Assembly: GCF_025823185.1 (NCBI RefSeq) | Contig: NZ_JACKVK010000014.1 | Coordinates: forward strand, 40,716-104,715 | Direction: 5' to 3' | DNA: 64,000 nucleotides | Source: Mycobacterium yunnanensis | GTDB lineage: Bacteria > Actinomycetota > Actinomycetes > Mycobacteriales > Mycobacteriaceae | Shown here: piece after piece, positions 25,223 to 32,495 of the stretch | Position numbering within the stretch: position 1 is the stretch's first letter | How the letters are laid out: each line of letters opens with the position of its first letter | Position numbers and translations under genes: made by a program | The notes under the pieces: model-generated | What the model was told of the DNA's origin: nothing | The model's database searches: none | What the model saw: only the letters and a program-made list of their open reading frames with translations

Positions 25223-26243
25223 GGGGGTCATTTGGGGGTTGGTGGGTGCAGCGGGTGGCGGGTTCGGTGACGAGTCCGTCGTCGTCGAGGGTCCAGCCTT
25301 CGGTGTCGCAGCAGGTGCAGTTGGCGATGGCGTGGGCGCGTGCTTGGGCTTGGCGGGTGGCGGTGTGGGTGGCGGCGGCGTCTCGGTCGGGTTGGCGTCG
25401 AACCCATTTGGTGTGGAGGCGTCGGTATCCGCCGCAGGGGCCGCAGTTGGTGTCGGGGTCGCCGTGGGGCATGTGTTTGGGGCAGTACTCGGGGGGTTCG
25501 TCGTCTGGGCCGGGTGGGGTGGTCTGGTCGGGGGTGGTGTCGCGCTGCCCCCCAAGGTGACCAACAGCGTTACGTGAGGTTGAAACAGAAACAGAACCAG
25601 AAACAGAAACTAGAGGGTCTGGAGAGGGTCTGGAGAGGGTCTCGGTGGGTTGGTGTTTTCCCTGGTCGTCGTGACCCTCTGGAGAGGGTCTGGAGAGGGT
25701 CTCTAGTGGGTCTAATACGGAGGGTTGTTGGAACCCTTCGGAGAGGGTCCTCAGATGGGCGTGTGCGTCGTCCCACGCGCGCTTCAGGTTGTTGCGCAAC
25801 GCGTTCGCCTTGTCGCTGTTGGAGGTGATGACGGGCAGGGCGATGCGGCCCAGTTCGGTCAGCATGACGGCGGCGAACTTCGGGGAGTCGAACGCCGCCA
25901 TCATCCGCAGCGCCGCGAGGAGCACGGTGGGTTGCTTCTCCAGTTCGTCGCGGCGCACACGGGACCGGATGAGGCCCTCTCCGGTGGTTTCGTCGATGAA
26001 CACGTAGCGGCGGCCCTCAAGGCGAGCGAGGGCGTCGCGGAGTTGCTGTTCGGTTGGCTGGGTGTCCCCGTCGCGCATGGCTTTCCGCATCCGGGTGTAG
26101 TTGATCGGGAAGACGCCGGCGGTGTTGACGGTGCGCTGCCCGTTGAGGACTTGGAAGAGCAGCTTGTCGAAGATCGGTTGGGCGCAGAAGTCGTCGTCGC
26201 TCCACGTCGAGAACAAGTTCTTGGCGTACTCGCGGGTGCTCAC
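25215..26243 (-). CDS. Replication initiator-like protein containing the probable origin
   Basis: 342 residues from GTG 26243, which overlaps the upstream stop. The N-terminal 200 residues look like a winged-helix replication protein (IFDKLLFQVLNGQRTVNTAG, TRMRKAMRDGDTQPTEQQLR, DALARLEGRRYVFIDETTGE). A low-complexity Ser/Pro/Thr middle coincides with the DNA iterons. The C-terminal part carries Cys pairs (EYCPKHMPHGDPDTNCGPCG, CTCCDTEGWTLDDDG). Initiators that carry their origin inside the gene are known from lambdoid phages. Family assignment is by architecture. Confidence 0.62.
   Translation of the reverse strand: MSTREYAKNLFSTWSDDDFCAQPIFDKLLFQVLNGQRTVNTAGVFPINYTRMRKAMRDGDTQPTEQQLRDALARLEGRRYVFIDETTGEGLIRSRVRRDELEKQPTVLLAALRMMAAFDSPKFAAVMLTELGRIALPVITSNSDKANALRNNLKRAWDDAHAHLRTLSEGFQQPSVLDPLETLSRPSPEGHDDQGKHQPTETLSRPSPDPLVSVSGSVSVSTSRNAVGHLGGQRDTTPDQTTPPGPDDEPPEYCPKHMPHGDPDTNCGPCGGYRRLHTKWVRRQPDRDAAATHTATRQAQARAHAIANCTCCDTEGWTLDDDGLVTEPATRCTHQPPNDPHA
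25580..25750. repeat. Iterons AGAGGGTCT and adjacent T-rich hexamer repeats: candidate replication origin
   Basis: AGAGGGTC(T/C) occurs as direct copies at 25612, 25623, 25634, 25683, 25694 and 25742, with one inverted copy at 25673-25680. Within clusters the period is exactly 11 bp, which is one helical turn and not a codon multiple. Next to them (25580-25610) the minus strand has GTTTCT hexamers in tandem. Iterons plus a low-melting repeat inside an initiator gene match the lambda O/ori arrangement. Confidence 0.6.
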
Positions 26244-26617
26244 GTTGGTGGCCCTTCCATGATGTGTCGTACGGCGCGGATGAAGGGGGCGGGCCCACCG
26301 GGGGGTTGGTCCGAGGTCTCGGCGACGTGGTCGACGGCTTGTTCGATGACCTCCGGTGTGGCGAAGGGCAAGTTGTTGTCGATCAGTTCGCCCCAGACCG
26401 CGACTGCCGGGCTGTCGGTCGGACGGAAATAGTCCGGCCAGTAGGTGCACGCCCGGTCGAACAGGATGGCCGCCAGGGCGCGGCCGTTGGGTGTGCCACC
26501 GACGGCGTGCTCGGCGTACCACTGCTCCCACGTGGGGGCGTCGTCGGTGAGGCTGTTCAGCCCCTCCCAGATGGCGCGGAGCTTCTGGGTCAGCTCGGTG
26601 TCGGGAATGTCAGTCAT
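26240..26617 (-). CDS. Hypothetical protein upstream of the replication initiator
   Basis: 125 residues from ATG 26617, overlapping both neighbours. It is helical and acidic (ELTQKLRAIWEGLNSLTDDA, PEVIEQAVDHVAETSDQP, APFIRAVRHIMEG). The ending resembles small phage replication accessory proteins, but I cannot name a family. Confidence 0.6.
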   Translation of the reverse strand: MTDIPDTELTQKLRAIWEGLNSLTDDAPTWEQWYAEHAVGGTPNGRALAAILFDRACTYWPDYFRPTDSPAVAVWGELIDNNLPFATPEVIEQAVDHVAETSDQPPGGPAPFIRAVRHIMEGPPT

Positions 26618-27041
26618 GCCGACCAGTGTCCTGCTGACCGGCCGTTTGGCTGGTGAGGTGCCAGCTTCCGCAACGGCAGGGGTACGCGCGGGTGGGTCGC
26701 ACGGGTGCGTCCTCGTAACCCCAGTGCTGCACGACGTCATCGGCGTGGGCTTGATCGCGGAACGCCAACTTCGTCGGTGTGGGGCACCGTGCAGGCTGGG
26801 CGGCCGGGGTGGTGTGGTCGCGGCGGCGTTGGCGGCGTGAGCGTTTCGCCGGGCGGATGACGCCGTCGTCGTCGGCGACGAGCTCCCCCGTCGCGCGCAT
26901 GTCGGTGTACTTCGTCTGCAGGCGTGCGTGGATCGCGTCGACGAGCTCCTGGCGGGTCCACCCTTGGGCGGTGAGGAGGCTGTCGGGGTACTGCCCGGCG
27001 GCTTTGACAGCGAGCTGGTGCAACTCCTGGTCGACGGTCAC
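26610..27041 (-). CDS. Phage protein with C-terminal zinc motif (YxCxCGxWHLTS)
   Basis: 143 residues from GTG 27041, overlapping the WhiB stop. The N-terminal half is helical (DQELHQLAVKAAGQYPDSLL, QELVDAIHARLQTKYTDMRA), the middle very basic (RSRRQRRRD), and the end reads CPTPTKLAFRDQAHADD, then YPCRCGSWHLTS. This zinc-ribbon ending is widespread in actinophage small proteins and suggests nucleic acid binding. Confidence 0.65.
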   Translation of the reverse strand: MTVDQELHQLAVKAAGQYPDSLLTAQGWTRQELVDAIHARLQTKYTDMRATGELVADDDGVIRPAKRSRRQRRRDHTTPAAQPARCPTPTKLAFRDQAHADDVVQHWGYEDAPVRPTRAYPCRCGSWHLTSQTAGQQDTGRHD

Positions 27042-27250
27042 AGCAGGGATTCCCGGGTGCCGCGTTCGTGGCCGCCCCAGATGCCCGTGTTGGCGCCGAT
27101 CTTCTTCGCGTGCGCCAGGCATTCGGTGGTGACGGGGCACCGTTCACACATCGCCAACGCGCGGCGGGGGCTGGCCCACTGGGTCGGGAAGAACACCTCC
27201 GGGTCGGGATGGTTGGCGCAGGCGGCGCGCTGCATCCAGTCGCTAGACAT
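27038..27250 (-). CDS. WhiB-family Fe-S regulator
   Basis: 70 residues from ATG 27250. The four cluster ligands are in AACANHPD, CERC and TEC, followed by the WhiB turn GIWGGHERG and a basic end. Such proteins bind a 4Fe-4S cluster and contact the principal sigma factor; phage copies can mimic or antagonise host WhiB proteins. It lies in the early operon, so it would act soon after infection or induction. Confidence 0.88.
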   Translation of the reverse strand: MSSDWMQRAACANHPDPEVFFPTQWASPRRALAMCERCPVTTECLAHAKKIGANTGIWGGHERGTRESLL

Positions 27251-27494
27251 GGGCGGCCAGGCGTGCGATCGCGACGACGAGGAGGTTCGCCAGGGTGCCG
27301 GCGTGCTCGAGTGTGGTGAGGGTGACGCCGTCCCCACGGTCGGGGTTGGCGAGCCAGGCGCCCATCGCGTCGAGGCGCTCGAGTTGCGTGTGGTCCTCAG
27401 AGCAGTTGAACGCGTCGATCAGTGAGTCGAGTCCCTCACCGACCGAGGCGTAATGCTGGTCGCCGCGGGCGATCTCGTTCGGTGGGTAGGTCAT
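27243..27494 (-). CDS. Hypothetical phage protein
   Basis: 83 residues from ATG 27494, overlapping neighbours on both sides. Acidic N-terminus (YASVGEGLDSLIDAFNCSED), then a hydrophobic C-terminal helix (AGTLANLLVVAIARLAAHV). No family recognised. Confidence 0.6.
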   Translation of the reverse strand: MTYPPNEIARGDQHYASVGEGLDSLIDAFNCSEDHTQLERLDAMGAWLANPDRGDGVTLTTLEHAGTLANLLVVAIARLAAHV

Positions 27495-27616
27495 CGTTTC
27501 CCTCTCGGGCAGTCGGGGTGGTGGCCCATGGTCTTGGTGTGCCAGGTGCAGGCTTCGCACCGTCGGAGGCGGCGGCACTCCTCGACGGTGAACAAGCGGC
27601 GCGGCAGATCAGGCAT
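27491..27616 (-). CDS. Small Cys/His zinc-finger peptide
   Basis: 41 residues (MPDLPRRLFTVEECRRLRRC, then EACTWHTKTMGHHPDCPRGKR). Cys and His spacing (CxxC...H...HxxxC) fits a single zinc finger, and the net charge is strongly positive. Overlap with the next start supports it as a real gene despite its size. Confidence 0.6.
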   Translation of the reverse strand: MPDLPRRLFTVEECRRLRRCEACTWHTKTMGHHPDCPRGKR

Positions 27617-27643
27617 GTACGCCCGGCTGGAGGCCGCGCCAAC

Positions 27644-27649
27644 TACGCT
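27644..27649 (+). promoter_or_regulatory. -10 hexamer TACGCT, leaderless promoter
   Basis: TACGCT ends 7 nt before the in-frame ATG at 27657. An earlier out-of-frame ATG lies at 27652. The spacing fits transcription starting at the A of the start codon. Confidence 0.45.
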
Positions 27650-27656
27650 CGATGGA

Positions 27657-27908
27657 ATGGAGAAGCGACTGAGCGACCACGCCGAAGCCCTGTATGCCGA
27701 AGCGAACTTCCGCAGCGTCACGGGAGGGCATGAAGGGTTCATCCCCGACCACCTGCTGAGCGAGCTCGAGGACTACGACCCAGAGGTGGTGCAGGAGTTG
27801 GTCGACGCTGGGCGATGGGACGACGAAACCGAGGGCTACCGCATCTCCAACACCCTGGTTGTGCAGGAGATTGCCAACAAGATCGCGAACGACCCCACTC
27901 CCGGGTAG
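27657..27908 (+). CDS. Small acidic cargo protein
   Basis: 83 residues, strongly acidic and helical (HAEALYAEANFRSVTGGHEG, SELEDYDPEVVQELVDAG, LVVQEIANKIAND). It is the only rightward gene inside the early operon and has its own leaderless-type promoter. An anti-repressor, antitoxin or DNA-mimic type role would fit the acidity, but this is speculation. Confidence 0.6.
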   Translation: MEKRLSDHAEALYAEANFRSVTGGHEGFIPDHLLSELEDYDPEVVQELVDAGRWDDETEGYRISNTLVVQEIANKIANDPTPG

Positions 27909-27934
27909 GCGAGCTTGATCGTTGACTGAACTGG

Positions 27935-28099
27935 TCACTCGCCACCTACTTCCAGGGGTAGTTCGATGAGGCCGGGCCACTGTTGGGCGGCGGCGTCCTG
28001 ACAGATCGAGCAGGCACCGCGGATTCGGGGTGTCGTGAACGGGCGTCCGCAGCGGTGGCAGACGAGCCAGACGAGTGGGGTGGTCTCAGTGAGCGCCAT
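27935..28099 (-). CDS. Small zinc-ribbon protein
   Basis: 54 residues from ATG 28099 (MALTETTPLVWLVCHRCGRP, then GACSICQDAAAQQWPGLIEL). Two CxxC pairs 16 residues apart form a zinc ribbon. It overlaps the upstream gene's end by 14 bp. Likely nucleic acid binding; role unknown. Confidence 0.6.
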   Translation of the reverse strand: MALTETTPLVWLVCHRCGRPFTTPRIRGACSICQDAAAQQWPGLIELPLEVGGE

Positions 28100-28373
28100 C
28101 GGACACCTCCGGCTCCGGGAGCGACAACGCCATCAGGCGCACCTCGTCCCGCAGCTTCCGCAACGTGAACACCACGTCGCCGGCGGACATCTGGTCGAAG
28201 ACATCGGGTTGCGCGACAACGGACTCCGCGAGGTTGTGGATCGCGTCCGCGGCGACGTCGATGCCGGCACGCATCCCTTGGACGTGCGCCTCCATCCACA
28301 GGTGACCGACCTGGACGGAGATGGCGGTGGCCGCTTCGTACGCCCTGTCCTGCGCGGCATCCGGGGACGTCAT
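28086..28373 (-). CDS. Hypothetical phage protein
   Basis: 95 residues, largely helical (DAAQDRAYEAATAISVQVGH, AGIDVAADAIHNLAESVVAQ, DVVFTLRKLRDEVRLMALSL). The start overlaps the preceding stop by 4 bp. No family recognised. Confidence 0.62.
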   Translation of the reverse strand: MTSPDAAQDRAYEAATAISVQVGHLWMEAHVQGMRAGIDVAADAIHNLAESVVAQPDVFDQMSAGDVVFTLRKLRDEVRLMALSLPEPEVSDGAH

Positions 28374-28558
28374 TCGTCGTCCTGAACGTCGCGGTTGACG
28401 ATGCGCAGCCGCTTGTAGACGCCCTCCACCAGGTTTGCGGAGGGTGCGACGCGTTGGGCGTACTCGATGGCGGCAAGGTCCGCGCCTTGGTGGCGGGCGT
28501 GGACGCTGACCACGATGTCGGTGTCGGACTTCGGGTCGATCAGCACGTAGACGTTCAT
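28370..28558 (-). CDS. Small hypothetical phage protein
   Basis: 62 residues starting MNVYVLIDPKSDTDIVVSVH, then a helix (QGADLAAIEYAQRVAPSANL) and a basic strand ending in acidic residues. Its ATG overlaps the upstream stop. The beta-alpha-beta pattern suggests a compact fold; function unknown. Confidence 0.6.
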   Translation of the reverse strand: MNVYVLIDPKSDTDIVVSVHARHQGADLAAIEYAQRVAPSANLVEGVYKRLRIVNRDVQDDE

Positions 28559-29247
28559 CAGGTCAGTCCTCCAATGACTTTCGCGGCGCCCTCGACGTGG
28601 TCCCACAGCGTTTGGCTGCCGCCGTTGCGGTCCGGGTGCGCGTTGGCTTTCGCCTTGCGGTACGTGGTTCGGCCGATCTCTGGGTCGGTGGCGATCTTGT
28701 GCGCCCACTCGGCCTGCGCCGCGTCGTTCTCGTTGGGCCACGCGATGCGGGCGAGCACGGCGCACGCCGCCGCCCTGGCATTCATCGAGGGTGTCGCTTC
28801 GATTGCCCGCCACCCGGTGTACTGCTGACCGGTCTGCGTGATCCCGTACCGGTCGAGCTTCCGCAGCGCCTCGAGCCCAAGCGCGATGCCACGCAGGTTG
28901 TCCTGCCAGCGCGTAAACGTGTCGCAGGGGAACGACAGTTCCGGCTTGCCCTTCGGCTGGATGTTCAGGATGACGCCAGGGTGAGAAGGGACGGCATTCG
29001 CGCGCGGCATGCCGTCATTACGGAAGTCCTGCTCGCGCAGAGCCAGCTGCAGGATGCTCGTCGGGTACCAGTTGGACCCGTGGGCGCCCCGTAGGCCGTG
29101 CGGTCCCAGGGCGCGGAGCTCCCGGTCGAGGACCTCGAGCGTGGACGTCAGCGACGACTCGAACGGCGCGGGCCGCCGGTCGGTCGTCGAGGCGGTCGGC
29201 CACGCGGCGATTGGCCGCAGGGTCATTCCAGGCGGGTAGTCGGTCAT
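28558..29247 (-). CDS. J-domain (DnaJ-like) phage protein
   Basis: 229 residues from ATG 29247. The C-terminal 60 residues form a J domain with RTTYRKAKANAHPDRNGGSQ, containing the essential HPD tripeptide, and a final helix (LWDHVEGAAKVIGGL). The N-terminal 150 residues (LRPIAAWPTAST, then LEVLDRELRALGPHGLRG) belong to a family often seen in mycobacteriophages. The J domain should stimulate host DnaK ATPase, so the phage may direct the host chaperone to replication or repair complexes. Confidence 0.78.
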   Translation of the reverse strand: MTDYPPGMTLRPIAAWPTASTTDRRPAPFESSLTSTLEVLDRELRALGPHGLRGAHGSNWYPTSILQLALREQDFRNDGMPRANAVPSHPGVILNIQPKGKPELSFPCDTFTRWQDNLRGIALGLEALRKLDRYGITQTGQQYTGWRAIEATPSMNARAAACAVLARIAWPNENDAAQAEWAHKIATDPEIGRTTYRKAKANAHPDRNGGSQTLWDHVEGAAKVIGGLT

Positions 29248-29471
29248 CACGCCACCTCGATGAGCTGGCCGTCGCGGCTGCGAAAGCGGACGCACATGTC
29301 GGCGTCATTCACCTGCGGGCACCGGCATGGGCAGTGCTCGCAGTCGCCGCAGCACCCCACCAGGTCCCGCGGTTGGTCATCCCGGTCGGTCGTGAACTTG
29401 GTGCACCCGCACCAGCACCGGTCCCCGGAGAAGTGGGCGTGCCCGCACAGGCACAGTTCGACGTCAGGCAT
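29247..29471 (-). CDS. Cysteine-rich zinc-binding protein
   Basis: 74 residues with about 12 Cys in CLCGHAHFSGDRCWCGCTKF and CCGDCEHCPCRCPQVND. The density suggests two or more zinc sites. It overlaps the ParB-like gene by 8 bp. Role unknown; several such small metal-binding proteins are encoded in this operon. Confidence 0.65.
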   Translation of the reverse strand: MPDVELCLCGHAHFSGDRCWCGCTKFTTDRDDQPRDLVGCCGDCEHCPCRCPQVNDADMCVRFRSRDGQLIEVA

Positions 29472-30327
29472 GGCGGACCGCCTTCGGCTTCGGAGCCGCG
29501 CGCAACGACCCGAACGTCGGCGGCACCGTCAACCGCCCACCCTGAGCCACCTGGTTGTACCGCTCCAACATCGTCAACCCGACGAGCTTCGCCAACGACC
29601 CCGACGTCGTGTCCCGCTTCATCTGCGCGACGTACTTCACCCGCCGCGGCGGCAGATCAATCAGACCGTCGACCAGGCGGTCCCACTGCACCCGGTCGTC
29701 GTCGAACGCGTTGAGCAGCATCGCCATCCCCGACACCAGCGGGGCGTCATAGGCGTCGAACTGCTTGCCCCACGTGTCGTGCAGCACCTGCAGCGTGTCC
29801 TTCAGCAGCGGCAGGCCGGGCCCGGACTTCGCGACCTTCTCCAGGGCGCCGATGCAGCGGACGTTGCCGTCCTTCGCCTGCTGCGCGACGGTCAACCCCA
29901 CCCGGGCGGCCGTCGCCTCCACTGACGCGACGAACGGGTCCGCGGCGGCGCGGCGGGCCCGCCAGTGATCCCACGTGTTGGTGGACTTGCGTTCCCGGTT
30001 CAGCTTGTCGAACAGGGCCGCCTCGTCCGCAACGGTCAGCCCGGTGTGCACGTTCGCCACCAACGCCGGTGGGTTGTCGAACATGCACGCCGCCGACCAT
30101 CGGTGATGGCCGTCCACGATCGCGTACCGCGGGCCGGTGGACTCCTCGCCCCGGTCGGACACCTCCAACACACCCAGAAGGCGAGGTGACCACTGCGCGT
30201 GCATCTTTCGGATCCGGGCACGCTCCTCCGGGGTGTCGACGTCCCGCTGATACGACAGGTCGGCGAACATCTCGTCCACCCGGATCGCCGCGATGTACAC
30301 GTCGAGGTCAAGCGCTGCCTGCGTCAT
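29464..30327 (-). CDS. ParB/sulfiredoxin-like nuclease-domain protein
   Basis: 287 residues. The ParB-like N-terminus has IRVDEMFADLSYQRDVDTPE, then a strand-loop YAIVDGHHRWSAACMFDN with the GHHR motif of the ParB/Srx fold. The C-terminal 150 residues are helical and dimerisation-like. Phage members of this group act as nucleases or CTP-switch DNA clamps; which applies here cannot be told. It lies in the early operon among recombination genes. Confidence 0.8.
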   Translation of the reverse strand: MTQAALDLDVYIAAIRVDEMFADLSYQRDVDTPEERARIRKMHAQWSPRLLGVLEVSDRGEESTGPRYAIVDGHHRWSAACMFDNPPALVANVHTGLTVADEAALFDKLNRERKSTNTWDHWRARRAAADPFVASVEATAARVGLTVAQQAKDGNVRCIGALEKVAKSGPGLPLLKDTLQVLHDTWGKQFDAYDAPLVSGMAMLLNAFDDDRVQWDRLVDGLIDLPPRRVKYVAQMKRDTTSGSLAKLVGLTMLERYNQVAQGGRLTVPPTFGSLRAAPKPKAVRHA

Positions 30328-30671
30328 CAGAACGGCACCTCCACCTGGCGGACGTCGAAGGACATCAGCAGGTCACGCGCGGCCCGCAGATACCTGGCGC
30401 GCACGCCGCTGTCCTCCGGAACGTCTCTCCAGCGCACGCCGTCGCTGTGGTTCCACTCCAGCGAGCCGTACATGCTGGCGGCCAGATCGTCGGCCAGCTG
30501 CTCGCGTGCTTCCTCTTCCGCCGCCGCGCGTTCCCACTGGTCGGCCACCGCACGCAGCTCCTCGGCCCAGGAGTCACGGACCGGGCTCCACGGGTCACGT
30601 TGGAACACCTCATCGATGACCTGCGCTGCTTCTCGAGCTCGCTCCCAGAGGGACTGTTCGCCGGCGCTCAT
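30327..30671 (-). CDS. Hypothetical helical phage protein
   Basis: 114 residues rich in Glu, Ala and Trp (LWERAREAAQVIDEVFQRDP, AVADQWERAAAEEEAREQLA). It overlaps the ParB-like gene at one base and its upstream neighbour by 4 bp. No family recognised. Confidence 0.6.
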   Translation of the reverse strand: MSAGEQSLWERAREAAQVIDEVFQRDPWSPVRDSWAEELRAVADQWERAAAEEEAREQLADDLAASMYGSLEWNHSDGVRWRDVPEDSGVRARYLRAARDLLMSFDVRQVEVPF

Positions 30672-30931
30672 CGGATTCGCTCCGTCTTCGCCGACCGAAC
30701 GAGACCACGGGCCGTCTGGCCGACGTCGCGCGGCCGGTCACCGGTCCAGTAGGTGAACACCACCGGCACCGGGTCGACCGACGCGATGTACGCGCGCGCC
30801 GCCCGGACCGCATTGGACCGCGACGGATACGTTTCCGACGTCAGAAGGTTGGCGCCGTTGCCGCCGCGGACGGTGCACCAGAAGTCGCCCTGCTCGTTCT
30901 CACGCTGATTGACCAAATGGGGTCGCTTCAC
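30668..30931 (-). CDS. DUF1508/YegP-like protein
   Basis: 87 residues from GTG 30931, which overlaps the RusA stop. The core reads GDFWCTVRGGNGANLLTSET, then YPSRSNAVRAARAYI, matching the 'W.w.l.a.NG..l..Se.Y.s...a..a' pattern of DUF1508 modules. These small domains are common near DNA metabolism genes, without a known activity. Confidence 0.65.
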   Translation of the reverse strand: MKRPHLVNQRENEQGDFWCTVRGGNGANLLTSETYPSRSNAVRAARAYIASVDPVPVVFTYWTGDRPRDVGQTARGLVRSAKTERIR

Positions 30932-31356
30932 TGGTCTTCCTCCACTCGGATGTCCACGCCTGCTGTCTCCCCGATTTCGGCCAGGCGCTTGTAGCCGCAC
31001 AGGCTCACGACCTGCGAATCGTCGGTGATGATCACGCCGGTGATGGCGTCCAAGATCGCGCGTTCCAACTTGTCCAGATCGGGCCTCTTGACCGCGGCCG
31101 GCGTCTTGGTCTTCGGTGTCGACTTCGGTCGCGGGAGAACGAAGTTCAGCTCCACCGTCACCGCGCCGTCGATCAGCGGACGGCCGGCCATCGCGTTGTG
31201 CGCCGCAAGCGCGACGCGCTCACGCCACGGCCCCACCGCTTTCGACGACTCGACGAGGATTCCGCGGCCGACGTGACGCTTGGAGCCCTGCGGCGCCGGG
31301 GCGCCCGGCACGAAGAACACCACCGCCTCGGTATCGAGCAGCGTTGGCGACGTCAC
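30928..31356 (-). CDS. rusA: RusA-family Holliday junction resolvase
   Basis: 142 residues. The RusA fold is recognisable by FFVPGAPAPQGSKRH near the N-terminus, LPRPKSTPKTKTPAAVKRPD with the catalytic aspartates in RPDLDKLERAILDAITGVII, and DDSQVV. RusA cuts four-way junctions made during recombination-dependent replication. It lies next to RecT and the RecE-like nuclease, completing a phage recombination set. Confidence 0.88.
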   Translation of the reverse strand: MTSPTLLDTEAVVFFVPGAPAPQGSKRHVGRGILVESSKAVGPWRERVALAAHNAMAGRPLIDGAVTVELNFVLPRPKSTPKTKTPAAVKRPDLDKLERAILDAITGVIITDDSQVVSLCGYKRLAEIGETAGVDIRVEEDQ

Positions 31357-32495
31357 TGCGCACCACCCGCTGCGCGCAACGCCGTGAGCGCCTGAGACAC
31401 CTGGTTCGTCCTGTACCCGACCGTGCGGGCCTTGCTGCCCTCGGCCGGGCCGACGATCCCCGCGGTGTGCAGGTCGTCGAGCAGGGTGTTAGCCCTCGCG
31501 TATCCGATCGCGAGTTTGCGTTGCAGCATCGACGGCGACGCGAACCCCGTCGAGACGACCAGCTCGACCGCCTGCCGAAGCAGCTCGTCCCGGCCGCCGG
31601 CGGGCTCCTCCGCCGACTCATCGTCGGAAAGCTCCGGGTCGACTCGACCCATCATCACACCGGAGCCGTCCCGCAACGCCTCCGCGACAGCCGAGACAGC
31701 CTGCCCCAGCGGACCCTTGGGGTCGTCCACCGTGACGGTCACACCGTCGGCCTTCATGTCAGCCAGCGTGTCCCGCAATCGATCGGTCGCGTCATTCAAC
31801 ACCGGTTCGATCGACGGTTGCGCGCTCGACTCTCCCGGCATCGGGCGGATCGGGAACGCCGCGCCCAGCCACGTGTCGCCGATCTGCACCACCTGAACCC
31901 ACGACAGGTCCGACCGGAAGAACATCATGGGCGACTTCCGGCGCTTCGCCACCGCCACCAACGGCGCCAGGACGCTCGGACCCCACTGCGTCAACGGGGA
32001 ATCGACGACGTCTTCGGCGGTGGACAGACCCGACATGACCTTCCGCGCCATGGCCACTGGGAACTTGCCCTCATGGTGGGCGCGGAATTGAAACTCGGTG
32101 TCGGACTCGAACAGCGCGGGCGTCTCCGACAGCGTCACCGTCCAACCCGGGTGGTCGCCCGGTTCCGCGTCCTCCGGTGGCGGGGCCGTCACCATGTCGA
32201 TGTCGACGGTGTGGTCTTTGCCCTTCTGCGCCAGGCTCTTGCAGATGGCGAGGACCGTCTTCGTGGACTCGACGGGCCACACGGATGGAACGACGTTGCC
32301 GTCGACCGGAATCCACGTGTGCCCGATGACGAACCGGTTGGTGGACGTCGCCGTCATCAGGTCACGGTCACCCGGTTCGTCACCGAACGGGCCGCGCTGA
32401 GTCGCGATGTGGACTCCCCCGACGATGTCATCGGCGGTCTGCAACGCATCAGTGAGCGTTTCGATCAGCCTCGAGGTGGCGATGGTGATGGTCAC
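31353..32495 (-). CDS. Sliding clamp-like protein fused to FtsK-gamma domain
   Basis: 380 residues. The first 230 recall the DnaN beta clamp: LIETLTDALQTADD, a ligand-like LMTATSTNRFVIGHTW, EGKFPVAMARKVM and a final VVQIGDTWLGAAFPIRP. Residues about 310-375 are a clear FtsK-gamma winged helix (DELLRQAVELVVSTGFASPS, MLQRKLAIGYARANTLLDDL, HTAGIVGP). In FtsK this module reads polar DNA motifs and activates XerD. Its presence on a clamp-like phage protein without a motor is unusual. The clamp reading is moderately certain; the gamma domain is near certain. Confidence 0.78.
   Translation of the reverse strand: MTITIATSRLIETLTDALQTADDIVGGVHIATQRGPFGDEPGDRDLMTATSTNRFVIGHTWIPVDGNVVPSVWPVESTKTVLAICKSLAQKGKDHTVDIDMVTAPPPEDAEPGDHPGWTVTLSETPALFESDTEFQFRAHHEGKFPVAMARKVMSGLSTAEDVVDSPLTQWGPSVLAPLVAVAKRRKSPMMFFRSDLSWVQVVQIGDTWLGAAFPIRPMPGESSAQPSIEPVLNDATDRLRDTLADMKADGVTVTVDDPKGPLGQAVSAVAEALRDGSGVMMGRVDPELSDDESAEEPAGGRDELLRQAVELVVSTGFASPSMLQRKLAIGYARANTLLDDLHTAGIVGPAEGSKARTVGYRTNQVSQALTALRAAGGAQ

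Noticed and set aside
24938..25564. 208-codon version of the small Cys/His protein
   Set aside because: The additional N-terminus is Pro/Thr shadow sequence overlapping the end of the initiator gene; the start at 25222 avoids this.
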